Positions 27,919 through 37,435 of a stretch of 64,000 nt of DNA are shown here, piece after piece. Each line of letters begins with the position of its first letter. Position 1 is the first letter of the stretch. The position numbers were made by a program, and so were the translations under genes. Origin of the DNA: Colletes latitarsis. Lineage: Eukaryota > Arthropoda > Insecta > Hymenoptera > Colletidae. Under the pieces are notes generated by a model. That model worked only from the letters and a program-made list of their open reading frames with translations, ran no database searches and was not told the origin of the DNA. The stretch covers positions 5,208,001 through 5,272,000 of the forward strand of contig NW_027488365.1 of assembly GCF_051014445.1 (NCBI RefSeq), written 5' to 3'.

Positions 27919-28729
27919 TCAATTAAACCTGGTTTCCATCAATATCTTAGAGGACAACGCAAGTTAGGTCTGGGATAGGTCTGGGATTCTCACTCATCAG
28001 AATCATACTTTCGCATTCTTCACATACTTGTTGAACGGATCCTGGGCTTTTTCTGGATTGCATCACGTAGTAATGAAGTACAACACTGAAACAGTCAACT
28101 AAACCTGGTTTCGATCAATATTTTAGAGAATAATTCATGTTAGGTCTAGGTCAGGTCTGGGATTTGCTCTCATCAGGCTCATTCTTTCGCATATTTCTCA
28201 TACTTGATGGCTAGATCCTGGGCTTTTTCTGCATCGCATCACGTAGTAATGAAGCACAACACTGAAACTGTCATTTAAACCTGGTTTCCGTCAATATCTG
28301 AGAGGACAACGCACGTTAGGTCTAGGTTAGGTCTAGGATTTGCCCTCATCAGGCTCATACTTTCGCATATTTCTCATACTTCATGGCTAGATCCTGGGCT
28401 GTTTCTGGATTGTATCACGTAGTAATGTGGTACCACGCTGAAACAGTCGTTTAAACCAGGTTTCGGTCAATATTTTTGACGATAACGCATGTTAGGTCTA
28501 GATTAGGCCTGGGATTTTCACTCATCAGACTCATACTTTCGCATTCTTCACATACTTGTTGAACGGAGCCTGGGTTTTTTCTGGTTTGCATCACGTAGTA
28601 ATGTGGGACCACACTGAAAACGTCAATTAAATCTGGTTTCGATCAATATTTTAGAGAATAATTCATGTTAGGTCTAGGTTAGGCCTGGGATTTTCACTCA
28701 TCAGAATCATACTTTCGCATTCTTCACAT

Positions 28730-31700
28730 ACTAGTTGAACGGATCCTGGGTTTTTTCTGGTTTGGATCACGTAGTAATGTGGGACCACACTGAAACAATC
28801 AATTAAACCTGGTCTTGATAAATATTTTGGAGGATAGCGCATGTTAGGTCTGGGTTAGGTCTAGGATTTGCCATCATCAGGCTCATACTTTCGCATATTT
28901 CACATACTTCATGGCTAGATCCTGGGCTGTTTCTGGATTGTATCACGTAGTAATGTGGTACCACGCTGAAACAGTCAATTAAACCTGGTTTCGGTCAATA
29001 TTTTGGAGGATAACGCAAGTTAGGTCTGGGATAGGTCTAGGATTTGCCCTCATCAGGCTCTTTCTTTCGTATATTTCTCATACTTCATGGCTAGATCGTG
29101 GGCTATTTCTGGATTGGATCACGTAGTAAGTGGTACCACACTGAAACGTTCAATGAAACCTGGTCTGGATAAATATTTTAGAGGATAATGCATCTTAGGT
29201 CTAGGTTAGGTCTGGGATTTTCACTCATCAGACTCATACTTTCGCATTCTTCACATACTTGTTGAACGGATCCTGGGTTTTTTCTGGTTTGGATCACGTA
29301 GTAATGTGGGACCACAATGAAACAATCAATTAAACTTGGTCTTGATATATATTTTAGAGGATAACGCATGTTAGGTTTGCGTTAGGTCTAGGATTTGCCC
29401 TCGTCAGGCTCATACTTTCGCATATTTCTCATACTTCATGGCTAGATCCTGGGCTATTTCTGGATTGGATCACGTAGTAATGTGGTACCACACTTAAACA
29501 GTCAATTAAACCTGGTTTCGACCAATATTTTAGAGGATAACGCAAGTTAAGTCTGGGATAGGGCTGGGATTTGCCCTCATCAGGCTCATACTTTCGCGTT
29601 TTTCACATACTTGTTGAACAGATCCTGGGTTTTTTCTGGTTTGGATCACGAATTAGTGTGGTACCACACTGAAACAGTCGATTAAACCAGGTTTCGGTCA
29701 ATATTTTTGAGGATAACGCATGTTAGGTCTGGGTTAGGTCTAGGATTTGCCCTCATCAAGCTCATACTTTCGCATATCTCTCATACTTGATGGCTAGATC
29801 CTGGGCTTTTTCTGGATTGCATCACGTAGTAATGAAGTACAACACTGAAACAGTCAACTAAACCTGGTTTCGATCAATATTTTAGAGAATAATTCATGTT
29901 AGGTCTAGGTTAGGTCTGGGATTTGCTCTCATCAGGCTCATTCTTTCGCATATTTCTCATACTTGATGGCTAGATCCTGGGCTTTTTCTGCATCGCATCA
30001 CGTAGTAATGAAGCACAACACTGAAACTGTCATTTAAACCTGGTTTCCGTCAATATCTTAGAGGACAACGCATGTTAGGTCTAGGTTAGGTCTAGGATTT
30101 GCCCTCATCAGGCTCATACTTTCGCATATTTCTCATACTTCATGGCTAGATCCTGGGCTGTTTCTGGATTGTATCACGTAGTAATGTGGTACCACGCTGA
30201 AACAGTCAATTAAACCTGGTTTCGATCAATATTTTGGAGGATAACGCAAGTTAGGTCTGGGATAGGTCTAGGATTTGCCCTCATCAGGCTCTTACTTTCG
30301 CATATTTCTCATACATGTTGAACAGATCCTGGGTATTTTCTGGCATGGAACACGTAGTAATGTGGGACCACACTGAAACTATCAATTAAACCTGGTCTTG
30401 ATAAATATTTTAGAGGATAACGCATGTTAGGGCTGGGTTAGGTCTAGGATTTGCCCTCATCAGGCTCATACTTTCGCATATTTCTCATACTTCATGGCTA
30501 GATCCTGGGCTATTTCTGGATCGGATCACGTAGTAATGTGGTACCACACTGAAACAGTCAATTAAACCTGGTTTCGACCAATATTTTAGAGGATAACGCA
30601 AGTTAGGTCTGGGATAGGTCTGGGATTTGCCCTCATCAGGCTCATACCTTCGCGTTTTTCACATACTTGTTGAACAGAACCTGGGTTTTTTCTGGTTTGG
30701 GTCACGTAGTAACGTGGTACCACACTGAAACATTCAATTAAACCTGGTCTTGATAAATATTTTAGAGGATAACGCATGTTAGGTCTGGGTTAGGTCTAGG
30801 ATTTGCCCTCATCAAGCTCATACTTTCGCATATCTCTCATACTTGATGGCTAGATCCTGGGCTATTTCTGGATTGGATCACGTAGTAATGTGGTACCACA
30901 CTGAAACAGTCAATTAAACCTGGTTTCCATCAATATCTTAGAGGACAACGCAAGTTAGGTCTGGGATAGGTCTGGGATTTGCCCTCATCAGACTCATACT
31001 TTCGCGTTCTTCACATACTTGTTGGACAGATCCTGGGTTTTTTCTGGTTTGGATCACGTAGTAGTGTGGTGCCACACTGAAACAGTCCGTTAAACCTGGT
31101 TTGGATCAATATTTTAGAGGATAACGCATGTTAGGTCTAGGTTAGCCCTGGGATTTTCACTCATCAGACTCATACTTTCGCATTCTTCACATACTTGTTG
31201 AACGGAACCTGGTTTTTTTCTGGTTTGGATCACGTAGTAATGTGGTACCACACTGAAACAGTTGACTAAACCTAGTTTCGATCAATATTTTAGAGGATAA
31301 CGCAAGTTAGGTCTGGGATAGGTATGGGATATGACCTCATCAGACTCTTACATTCGCACACTTCACATACTCGTTGAACAGATCCTGGGATATTTTCTGG
31401 TTTGGATCACATAGTAATGTGGTACCACTCTGAGACAGTCGATTAAACCAGGTTTCGATCAATATTTTAGAGGATAACGCATGTTAGGTCTGGGTTAGGT
31501 CTACGATTTGCCCTCATCAGGCTCATACTTTCGCATATTTCTCATACTTCATGGCTAGATCCTGGGCTATTTCTGGATTGGATCACATAGTAAAGTGGTA
31601 CCACACTGAAACATTCAATGAAACCTTGTCTAGATAATTATTTTAGAGGATAACGCATGTTAGGTCAAGGTTAGGTCTAAGATTTGCCCCCATCAGGCTC

Positions 31701-32000
31701 ACAGTTTCGCGTTTTTCACATACTTGTTGAACAGATCCTCGGTTTTTTCTGGTTTGGATCACGCAGTAATGTGGTACCACACTGAAACAGTCCATGAAAC
31801 CTGGTTGCGATCAATATTTTAGAGGATAACGCATGTTAGGTCTGGGTTAGGTCTAGGATTCGCCCCCATCAGGCTTATTCTTTTGCATATTTCTCAAACT
31901 TGATGGCTAGATCCTGGGCTTTTTCTGGATTGCATCACGTAGTAATGTGGTACCACACTGAAACATTCAATTAAACCTGGTCTTGATAAATATTTTAGAG
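28730..32000 (+). repeat. Third, diverged partial copy of the large block
   Basis: From about 28,730 the monomer order follows copy B at offset 7,393 (21,785 corresponds to 29,178, and 23,193 to 30,586). One monomer is missing near 30,865 (offset becomes 7,217) and another near 31,560 (offset 7,041). It carries visibly more substitutions relative to B than A does, and so appears older. Positions 27,918-28,730 are mixed monomers with partial matches to the block around 10,300. Confidence 0.78.
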
Positions 32001-33807
32001 GATAACGCATGTTAGGTCTAGGTTAGGCCTGGGATTTTCACTCATCAGACTCATACTTTCGCATTCTTCACATACTTGTTGAACGGATCCTGGGTTTTTT
32101 CTGGTTTGGATCACGTAGTAATGTGGGACCACACTGAAACAGTCAATTAAACCTGGATTCGACCAATATTTTAGAGAATAATTCATGTTAGGTCTAGGTT
32201 AGGTCTGGGATTTGCTCTCATCAGGCTCATTCTTTCGTATATTTCTCATACTTCATGGCTAGATCCTGGGCTTCTTCTGGAGTGCATCACGTAGTAATGA
32301 AGTACAACACTGAAACAGTCAATTAAACCTGGTTTCCATCAATATTCTAGAGGACAACGCAAGTTAGGTCTGGGTTAGGTCTAAGATTTGCCCTCATCAG
32401 GCTCACAGTTTCGCGTTTTTCACATACTTGTTGAACAGATCCTGGGTTTTTTCTGGTTTGGAACACGTAGTAATGTGGTAACACACTGAAACATTCAATT
32501 AAACCTGGTCTTGATAAATATTTTAGAGAATAACGCATGTTAGGTCTGGGTTAGGTCTAGGATTTGCCCTCATCAGACTCATACTTTCGCATATTTCTCA
32601 TACTTCATGGCTAGATCCTGAGCTACTTCTGGATTGGATCACGTAGTAAAGTGGTACCACACTGAAACATTCAATGAAACCTGGTCTGGATAAATATTTT
32701 AGAGGTTAACGCATGTTAGATCAAGGTTAGGTCTAAGATTTGCCCTCATCAGGCTCATACTTTCGCACACTTCACATACTCGTTGACGAGATCCTGTGTT
32801 TTTTTCTGGTTTGGATCACGTAGTAATGTGGTACCACACCGAAACAGTCGATTAAACCTGGTTTCGATCAATATTTTTGTGGATAACGCATGTTAGGTCT
32901 GGGATAGGTCTGGGATTTGCCCACATCAGGCTCATACTTTCCCAGTTGTAACATGCATGTTGACCTGATCGAGGGTTTTTTCTGCTTTGGATCACGTAGT
33001 AAAGTGGTACCACAATAAAACAGTCAATTAAACCTGGTTTCGATCAATATTTTAGAGGATATCGCAAGTTAGGTCTGGGATAGGTCTGGGATTTGCCCTC
33101 ATCAGACTCATACTTTCGCACACTTGACATACTCGTTGATCAGATCCTGGGTTTTTTTCTGGTTTGGATCACGTAGTAATGTAGTACCACACTGAAGCAG
33201 TCAATTAAACCTGGTTTCCATCAATATTTTAGAGGACAACGCAAGTTAGCTCTGGGATAGGTCTGGGATTAGCCCTCATCAGACTCATACTTTCGCTTTC
33301 TTCACATACTCGTTGAACAGATCCTGGGTTATTTTCTGGTTTGGATCACATAGTAATGTGGTACGACACTGAAACGTTCAATGAAACCTGGTCTGGATAA
33401 ATATTTTAGAGGATAACGCAAGTTAGGTCTGGGATAGGTCTGGGATTAGCCCTCATCAGACTCATACTTTCGCACACTTCACATACTCGTTGAACAGATC
33501 CTGGGTTTTTTTCTGGTTTGGATCACGTAGTAATGTGGTAACACACTGAAACAGTCGATTAAACCTGGTTTCGATCAATATTATTGAGGATAACGCATGT
33601 TAGGTCTAGGTCAGGTCTAGGATTTGCCCTCATCAGGCTCATACTTTCTCATATTTCTCATACTTCATGGCTGGATCCTGGGCTATTTCTGGATTGGATC
33701 ACGGAGTAATGTGGTACCACACTGAAACAGTCAATTAAACCTGGTTTCGATTAATATTTTAGAGAATAATTCATGTTAGGTCTGGGTTACGTCTGGGATT
33801 TGCTCTC
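32000..33807 (+). repeat. Heterogeneous satellite left of the retrotransposon
   Basis: This stretch consists of about ten monomers of mixed subfamilies with private variants, for example one CAGTTGTAACATGC monomer near 32,944. I found no long near-identical partner elsewhere in the window, and no gene. Confidence 0.7.
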
Positions 33808-33836
33808 ATCAGGCTTATTCTTTCGCATATTTCTCA

Positions 33837-33839
<3 letters not shown>
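33808..33839 (+). repeat. Left copy of probable 32-bp target-site duplication
   Basis: This satellite segment, from ATCAGGCTTATTC to TTCTCATAC, ends exactly where the T run begins. The same monomer segment reappears at 39,722-39,753 on the other side of the element with 30/32 matches. Target-primed insertion duplicates the target in this way. Because the target is itself repetitive, an origin from two different monomers cannot be excluded. Confidence 0.6.

Positions 33840-33868
<29 letters not shown>
33840..33868 (-). other. Poly(A) tail of the retrotransposon (T29 on plus strand)
   Basis: There are 29 uninterrupted T on the plus strand. The first one or two may belong to the satellite, whose monomers read CATACTT at this point. 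In target-primed reverse transcription the plus strand would be nicked after CATACT(T), so its terminal T residues could pair with the poly(A) of the RNA. An uninterrupted tail suggests a fairly young insertion. No AATAAA signal is visible just upstream on the element strand. Confidence 0.9.
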
Positions 33869-33894
33869 GTCGTGGGGAAAATCTTCGAAAGACT

Positions 33895-33926
33895 CCCTCC
33901 CACCTCCTTGGGGAGAGGTGGGAGGG
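33895..33926. other. 3' UTR hairpin, 12-bp stem
   Basis: CCCTCCCACCTC at 33,895-33,906 and GAGGTGGGAGGG at 33,915-33,926 are perfect reverse complements separated by eight bases. The hairpin lies 26 bases from the poly(A) tail. Confidence 0.75.
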
Positions 33927-34010
33927 GTGTGTGGGATTCCCCGCGCCCGTACAACGACAGGCGCGGGACCTACCCACTAAAAACCCCACGGTGACCCGTC
34001 GGCACGCTTT

Positions 34011-34056
34011 GGGAGGATACCGGGAATCGCTCGAAGCATTCTTCGGGTATCCTCCC
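34011..34056. other. 3' UTR two-part hairpin
   Basis: GGGAGGATACC (34,011-34,021) pairs with GGTATCCTCCC (34,046-34,056). Inside it CGAAG (34,032-34,036) pairs with CTTCG (34,041-34,045) around a four-base loop, leaving a 10-base one-sided bulge. The two right arms are contiguous, which makes a coaxial stem. Confidence 0.75.
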
Positions 34057-34283
34057 CGTGCGCGCTTTCGCGCCCATCCCCCGGGGGGACAATCGGTCCC
34101 CCCAGTAGACACACTGCCTCATAGCGGTGGGACGGGGCCACTCCATCCCGTCGCTATCCGTCCCGGGGCCGCGTTTAGTGGCGGCTGCGAGCCCCAACTC
34201 GCAACCGCCCGCGACCCCGTTTCCACCCCTCGGCGGCCGGCCGTTCATGGCCGCACCAGACCGTCGAGGGTGCCTCCCCTTGC

Positions 34284-34328
34284 GTCGGACCGGTAGGGGG
34301 AGGCACTCCTACCCCCAACCGGTCCGAC
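34284..34328. other. 3' UTR long hairpin, 11 + 5 + 3 bp
   Basis: GTCGGACCGGT (34,284-34,294) pairs with ACCGGTCCGAC (34,318-34,328). The stem continues with GGGGG (34,296-34,300) on CCCCC (34,312-34,316) after an A-A mismatch. It then continues with AGG (34,301-34,303) on CCT (34,308-34,310) after one unpaired A. This is close to a continuous stem across 45 bases. Confidence 0.75.
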
Positions 34329-34343
34329 CCGGCGCTGCCTGGC

Positions 34344-34374
34344 GGGAGGAGGGTCCCCTCAGGACCCCCCTCCC
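34344..34374. other. 3' UTR hairpin just after ORF2 stop
   Basis: The segment at 34,344-34,356 pairs with 34,362-34,374 over 12 bp, with one A-C mismatch and a five-base loop. It lies eight bases beyond the ORF2 stop codon. It is a candidate RNA structure near the end of the coding region. Confidence 0.7.
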
Positions 34375-34382
34375 AGCCTAGG

Positions 34383-37300
34383 TCATCCGCCACGCGGAGG
34401 CGGCCGCCCATGACACTTCTCCTCGCTGCCGAGCATGGCGCGCACCACGCCCGGCAGCGAGACATCCCGCCCGACGACGCCGACCAGGACACGGCGCTCC
34501 CCCTCCCACGCGGGGCATACCTCCAGGGTATGATCCGCCGTGTCCTGCTCAGCGTCGCAGTGGCAGCAACGCGCCGTCGGCTCCTTCCCTATCCGGCACA
34601 GGTATCTTCCGAAGCTGCCATGCCCGCAAAATACCTGTGCCAGCCGGTAGGTGAGGCTGCCATGGCCTCTGTCCAGCCACTCCTTCAGGAGTGGCCGAAC
34701 AGCCCCCACAGTCCGGAGCCACGCGGTTGGCAGAGCCAGCCGCTCCTGCCACGCGAGCAACACGAACTGCCGGGCCTGGCGCTTCAAATCGCCCCAAGCA
34801 GGTTCCTGCCCGCCCGGGACCGCCCCCACCCCCGCGCGACGGTCGACGCGGTGCCGGTACATCACCGCGTGCGACCGCGCGAGCAGGTCCATGGGCGGCA
34901 TCCCCGCTAGAACCGTCGCCGCCTCATGGGACATGGTCCGATACCCGCGGACGACCCTGAGCGCCGTGCGCCTCTGCACCCGACGCAGCATAGTCATGCT
35001 GCGCCGGGAGGCAGCCAGGTCGTCCGCCCAGACGGGGGCCCCGTATAGGGCCACCGACTGGACCATTGCCACATAGAGGCGACGAACTCGGCCCGCCGGG
35101 CCCCCCAGGTTGGGCAGGATCCGGCCCAGAGCCGCAACCATCCTTTCCAACCGGGGGACCAGGCAGCGGAAATGCTCCTCGAAACGCCAGTGGCTATCGA
35201 GGATCAGCCCTAGATACCTGATCTGGGGCTTCACCGCGATGTCAGCCCCACCCACCCGGATCAGAGGGGGTGGCGGATCCTGCCGAGGTGAATGAAACGC
35301 AATCACCTCGGTCTTATGGACCGCCACCGTCATCCCCATCCCCCTGATCCGGTCGACGACGCGTTGCGACCCCTCCTCCGCGCGACGCATGGCCCTCCCC
35401 CAGTGCGCCCCGACGGCCAGCACCAGTGTGTCATCCGCATAACACACCGTGCTGACGCCGTCGGGGAGGCGGGCCCGCAACACCGAGTCGTACGCGATGT
35501 TCCACAGGAGTGGCCCGAGGACCGACCCCTGCGGAACACCGCAGTACACCTCCCTCCGCATATCACCATCCCGGCCCGGATACTCGATCCACCTGCCGCG
35601 GAGATAATCCCCGACGGCCGCCCTGAGACAAGGGGGGACCCGATGATATTCGAGTCCCCTCCTTACCTCTTTCCAGGGGAGGGTGTTAAAGGCATTGGCA
35701 ATATCCAAGGATATTGCCAATGCCACCCCTCCCCGGGAGACGGCCGCCTCCGAGAGGGCCCTCACACGACCTATCGCGTCGATAGTCGATCGGCCCCCCC
35801 GGAAACCGAACTGGCAGTCGGCCAGACCGGGATCACCCCGCGACAGGTGCTCGACGATGCGGGCAGCAATCACACGCTCGAAGAGCTTGCCCACCTCGTC
35901 GAGGAGACAAATGGGCCGGTATGCGGAGGGAGACTCCGCGGGCCGACCCTCCTTCCGGAGGAGGACCATCCTCGCCACCTTCCAACTGGGGGGGAATCGC
36001 CCGTCCCTCAGGCAGCGGTCGAACAACCGCCTGAGGTCGGCCCCAAGGACGCCCTGGGTCAAGACCCAAACCCGGCCGGGCACACCATCCGGACCCGGGG
36101 CCGTGTTACGAACCCCGAGCCGTCTGATGGCCGCTGCCAGCTCCTCCTGCGTGACCCCCAGCTCGGCCGTCCACTCCACTGGGACAGCCGCCGCCGCCGG
36201 AGGACGCGGTCCCCTCTCCCCAATTGGGAAGAGTGTATTGACCACGTCCTCCAGCAGCCGGGGGTCAAGACCCTCGGTGACGGGGGGCGCCCACGGGCGG
36301 AGCTTATTCAGCACCACCTTATATGGGCGCCCCCATGGATCGTCATCAAGGGTCTGGAGGAGCTCCTTCCATGCCTGGGTCTTGGCCCGTTTGATGGCGA
36401 CCTGCAGAGCAACCCGCGCCACGCGGTATGCTCCATACAGGTCATCAGCTGCCCTCGCTCGCGCCACGCCGTCGCCTGTACGTTGACGACGGCGCGCGCG
36501 GGTGTACTGGCGTCGGGCGCGGACGGTCGCTACTCGCAACTCCGCGATCGCGTCCGACCACCAGTATACCGCCCGGCGAGGAGAAGCCCGCCCGACCCGA
36601 GGCATCGCCGCGTCGCAAATACCCGCGACCAATGCTCCGAGCCGGGCGACCTCCTCCTCTATGCTCGGCAACTCGGCCGCTCCCTGCGGCCAAGTTGCAG
36701 CGAGGGCAGCTGCCATCAGGGCGTCCTTGTCCAGGCGCCGAAGCGCCCAGCGGCGTGGTGGGGTGCCACGCAGGCAGCCGTGTCGGGAAGCACTCGCGGC
36801 GGCAGAGACCTCCATCCGGATGTACCGGTGATCGGAGAGTGTCTCTGCCCCCGCGCCCACGTGCCAACCCGACACCATGCGCACGGCGTTGGGGGTCGCG
36901 AATCCAACATCCACGATGGACCCCCCATATCGCCGCACGCATGTGTGCTCCGACCCCCGGTTCAATACCCGGAGGTCGAGCCCCGCCGCCCAATCGCCCA
37001 GGATCCCGCCGTGAACGGAGGTCCTGGGGGATCCCCAAGCCACCGACTTGGCATTAAAATCCCCCAGGACCAGTACCGGCCGGGCCGCGTAGCGCTGCAC
37101 GCATGCCGCGACCTCGGCCAAGTACAGCTCGAACGCAGCGTGACCGCTACGGGGCGAAATGTAGCACCCCACCACAGCGACTCCCCCCCAGTCCACGGCG
37201 ACGAATCCCCGACCGCGCTCCAAGAAGGAGAACGGTGGTGACCCGTCGCCCCCTCCCCATACCGTCGCCACCAAGCCGTCCGCGTCGCCCACCCAATGAG

Positions 37301-37433
37301 GGTGATCAGGGACGCGGTACGGCTCGGCGGCGACCGCCAGGCCGACCCCCCACTCCGCGAGGACTTGGGACATCAAGTCCTGTGCCGCGCGGCAGTGGTT
37401 GAGGTTGGCCTGGAGGAGGAGGCGGGGCGGCAT
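34383..37433 (-). CDS. ORF2: APE endonuclease / reverse transcriptase polyprotein
   Basis: This 1,016-residue protein would nick target DNA and copy the element RNA onto it (target-primed reverse transcription). Residues 1-210 are an APE-type endonuclease: N10/N12, catalytic E37 in AEPY, GDFNAKS at 124-130 (D125, N127), D175, and SDH at 200-202. Residues about 430-760 are the reverse transcriptase: APGPDG at 445-450, RPICLLDEVGKLFERVI at 506-522, FGFRGGRST at 542-550, SLDIANAF with D577, GVPQGSVLGPLLWN at 632-645, YADD at 665-668 and RYLGLILD at 739-746. A C-terminal zinc motif C956-x2-C959-x8-H968-x4-C973 completes the R1-clade layout; RNase H is absent. All key residues look intact. The start ATG shares its A with the ORF1 stop (TAATG), which fixes this start. 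The stop is TGA. Confidence 0.93.
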   Translation of the reverse strand: MPPRLLLQANLNHCRAAQDLMSQVLAEWGVGLAVAAEPYRVPDHPHWVGDADGLVATVWGGGDGSPPFSFLERGRGFVAVDWGGVAVVGCYISPRSGHAAFELYLAEVAACVQRYAARPVLVLGDFNAKSVAWGSPRTSVHGGILGDWAAGLDLRVLNRGSEHTCVRRYGGSIVDVGFATPNAVRMVSGWHVGAGAETLSDHRYIRMEVSAAASASRHGCLRGTPPRRWALRRLDKDALMAAALAATWPQGAAELPSIEEEVARLGALVAGICDAAMPRVGRASPRRAVYWWSDAIAELRVATVRARRQYTRARRRQRTGDGVARARAADDLYGAYRVARVALQVAIKRAKTQAWKELLQTLDDDPWGRPYKVVLNKLRPWAPPVTEGLDPRLLEDVVNTLFPIGERGPRPPAAAAVPVEWTAELGVTQEELAAAIRRLGVRNTAPGPDGVPGRVWVLTQGVLGADLRRLFDRCLRDGRFPPSWKVARMVLLRKEGRPAESPSAYRPICLLDEVGKLFERVIAARIVEHLSRGDPGLADCQFGFRGGRSTIDAIGRVRALSEAAVSRGGVALAISLDIANAFNTLPWKEVRRGLEYHRVPPCLRAAVGDYLRGRWIEYPGRDGDMRREVYCGVPQGSVLGPLLWNIAYDSVLRARLPDGVSTVCYADDTLVLAVGAHWGRAMRRAEEGSQRVVDRIRGMGMTVAVHKTEVIAFHSPRQDPPPPLIRVGGADIAVKPQIRYLGLILDSHWRFEEHFRCLVPRLERMVAALGRILPNLGGPAGRVRRLYVAMVQSVALYGAPVWADDLAASRRSMTMLRRVQRRTALRVVRGYRTMSHEAATVLAGMPPMDLLARSHAVMYRHRVDRRAGVGAVPGGQEPAWGDLKRQARQFVLLAWQERLALPTAWLRTVGAVRPLLKEWLDRGHGSLTYRLAQVFCGHGSFGRYLCRIGKEPTARCCHCDAEQDTADHTLEVCPAWEGERRVLVGVVGRDVSLPGVVRAMLGSEEKCHGRPPPRGG

Positions 37434-37435
37434 TA
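37431..37435 (-). promoter_or_regulatory. TAATG stop-start overlap of ORF1 and ORF2
   Basis: On the minus strand the ORF1 stop TAA and the ORF2 start ATG share one A. In the silkworm element SART1 the same UAAUG arrangement is known to let ribosomes terminate and reinitiate on ORF2. The overlap is seen directly; the mechanism here is inferred by analogy. A downstream RNA structure often helps such reinitiation, and the GC-rich ORF2 start could provide one. Confidence 0.85.

Larger units (their letters stand above)
1..33840 (+). repeat. Left satellite array, ~176-bp monomer, about 192 copies
   Basis: Head-to-tail monomers of 176 bp. The landmark that opens the sequence recurs at 1, 177 and 353, and continues without interruption to the retrotransposon. 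All monomers have the same orientation. Each contains, in order, a TCATACTTTCGC landmark, a variable segment, a T-tract (GGGTTTTTTCTGG or GGGCTTTTTCTGG), a GTGGTACCAC dyad, a GAAACAGTC/AAACCTGG segment, an AT-rich TCAATATTTTAGAGGATAACGC segment, and a pair of TTAGG-type 11-mers. Several subfamilies are interspersed, differing in the 60 bases after the landmark and in the dyad. Monomers with GAAGTACAAC or GAAGCACAAC in place of the dyad are common here. No gene is supported anywhere in this stretch. Satellite identity is certain; centromeric versus subtelomeric location is unknown. Confidence 0.97.
33869..34382 (-). other. 3' UTR of the retrotransposon, hairpin-rich
   Basis: The 514 bases between the ORF2 stop and the poly(A) contain at least eight inverted repeats able to fold into hairpins (see the findings). 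The longest are at 33,895-33,926, 34,011-34,056, 34,284-34,328 and 34,344-34,374. In related elements the 3' UTR RNA is recognised by the element's own reverse transcriptase, so these are candidate recognition structures. Open frames crossing this region on either strand have no recognisable domain and are treated as chance. Confidence 0.8.

Noticed and set aside
33773..33994. Small ORF crossing the T run at the left element junction
   Set aside because: It translates the poly(T) into phenylalanine and joins satellite to 3' UTR; it is a junction artefact.
35292..37241. 649-codon plus-strand open frame opposite ORF2
   Set aside because: It is antisense to the reverse transcriptase in very GC-rich DNA, where stop codons are rare. 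It is Pro/Arg-rich without domains, and ORF2 carries all the conserved motifs.
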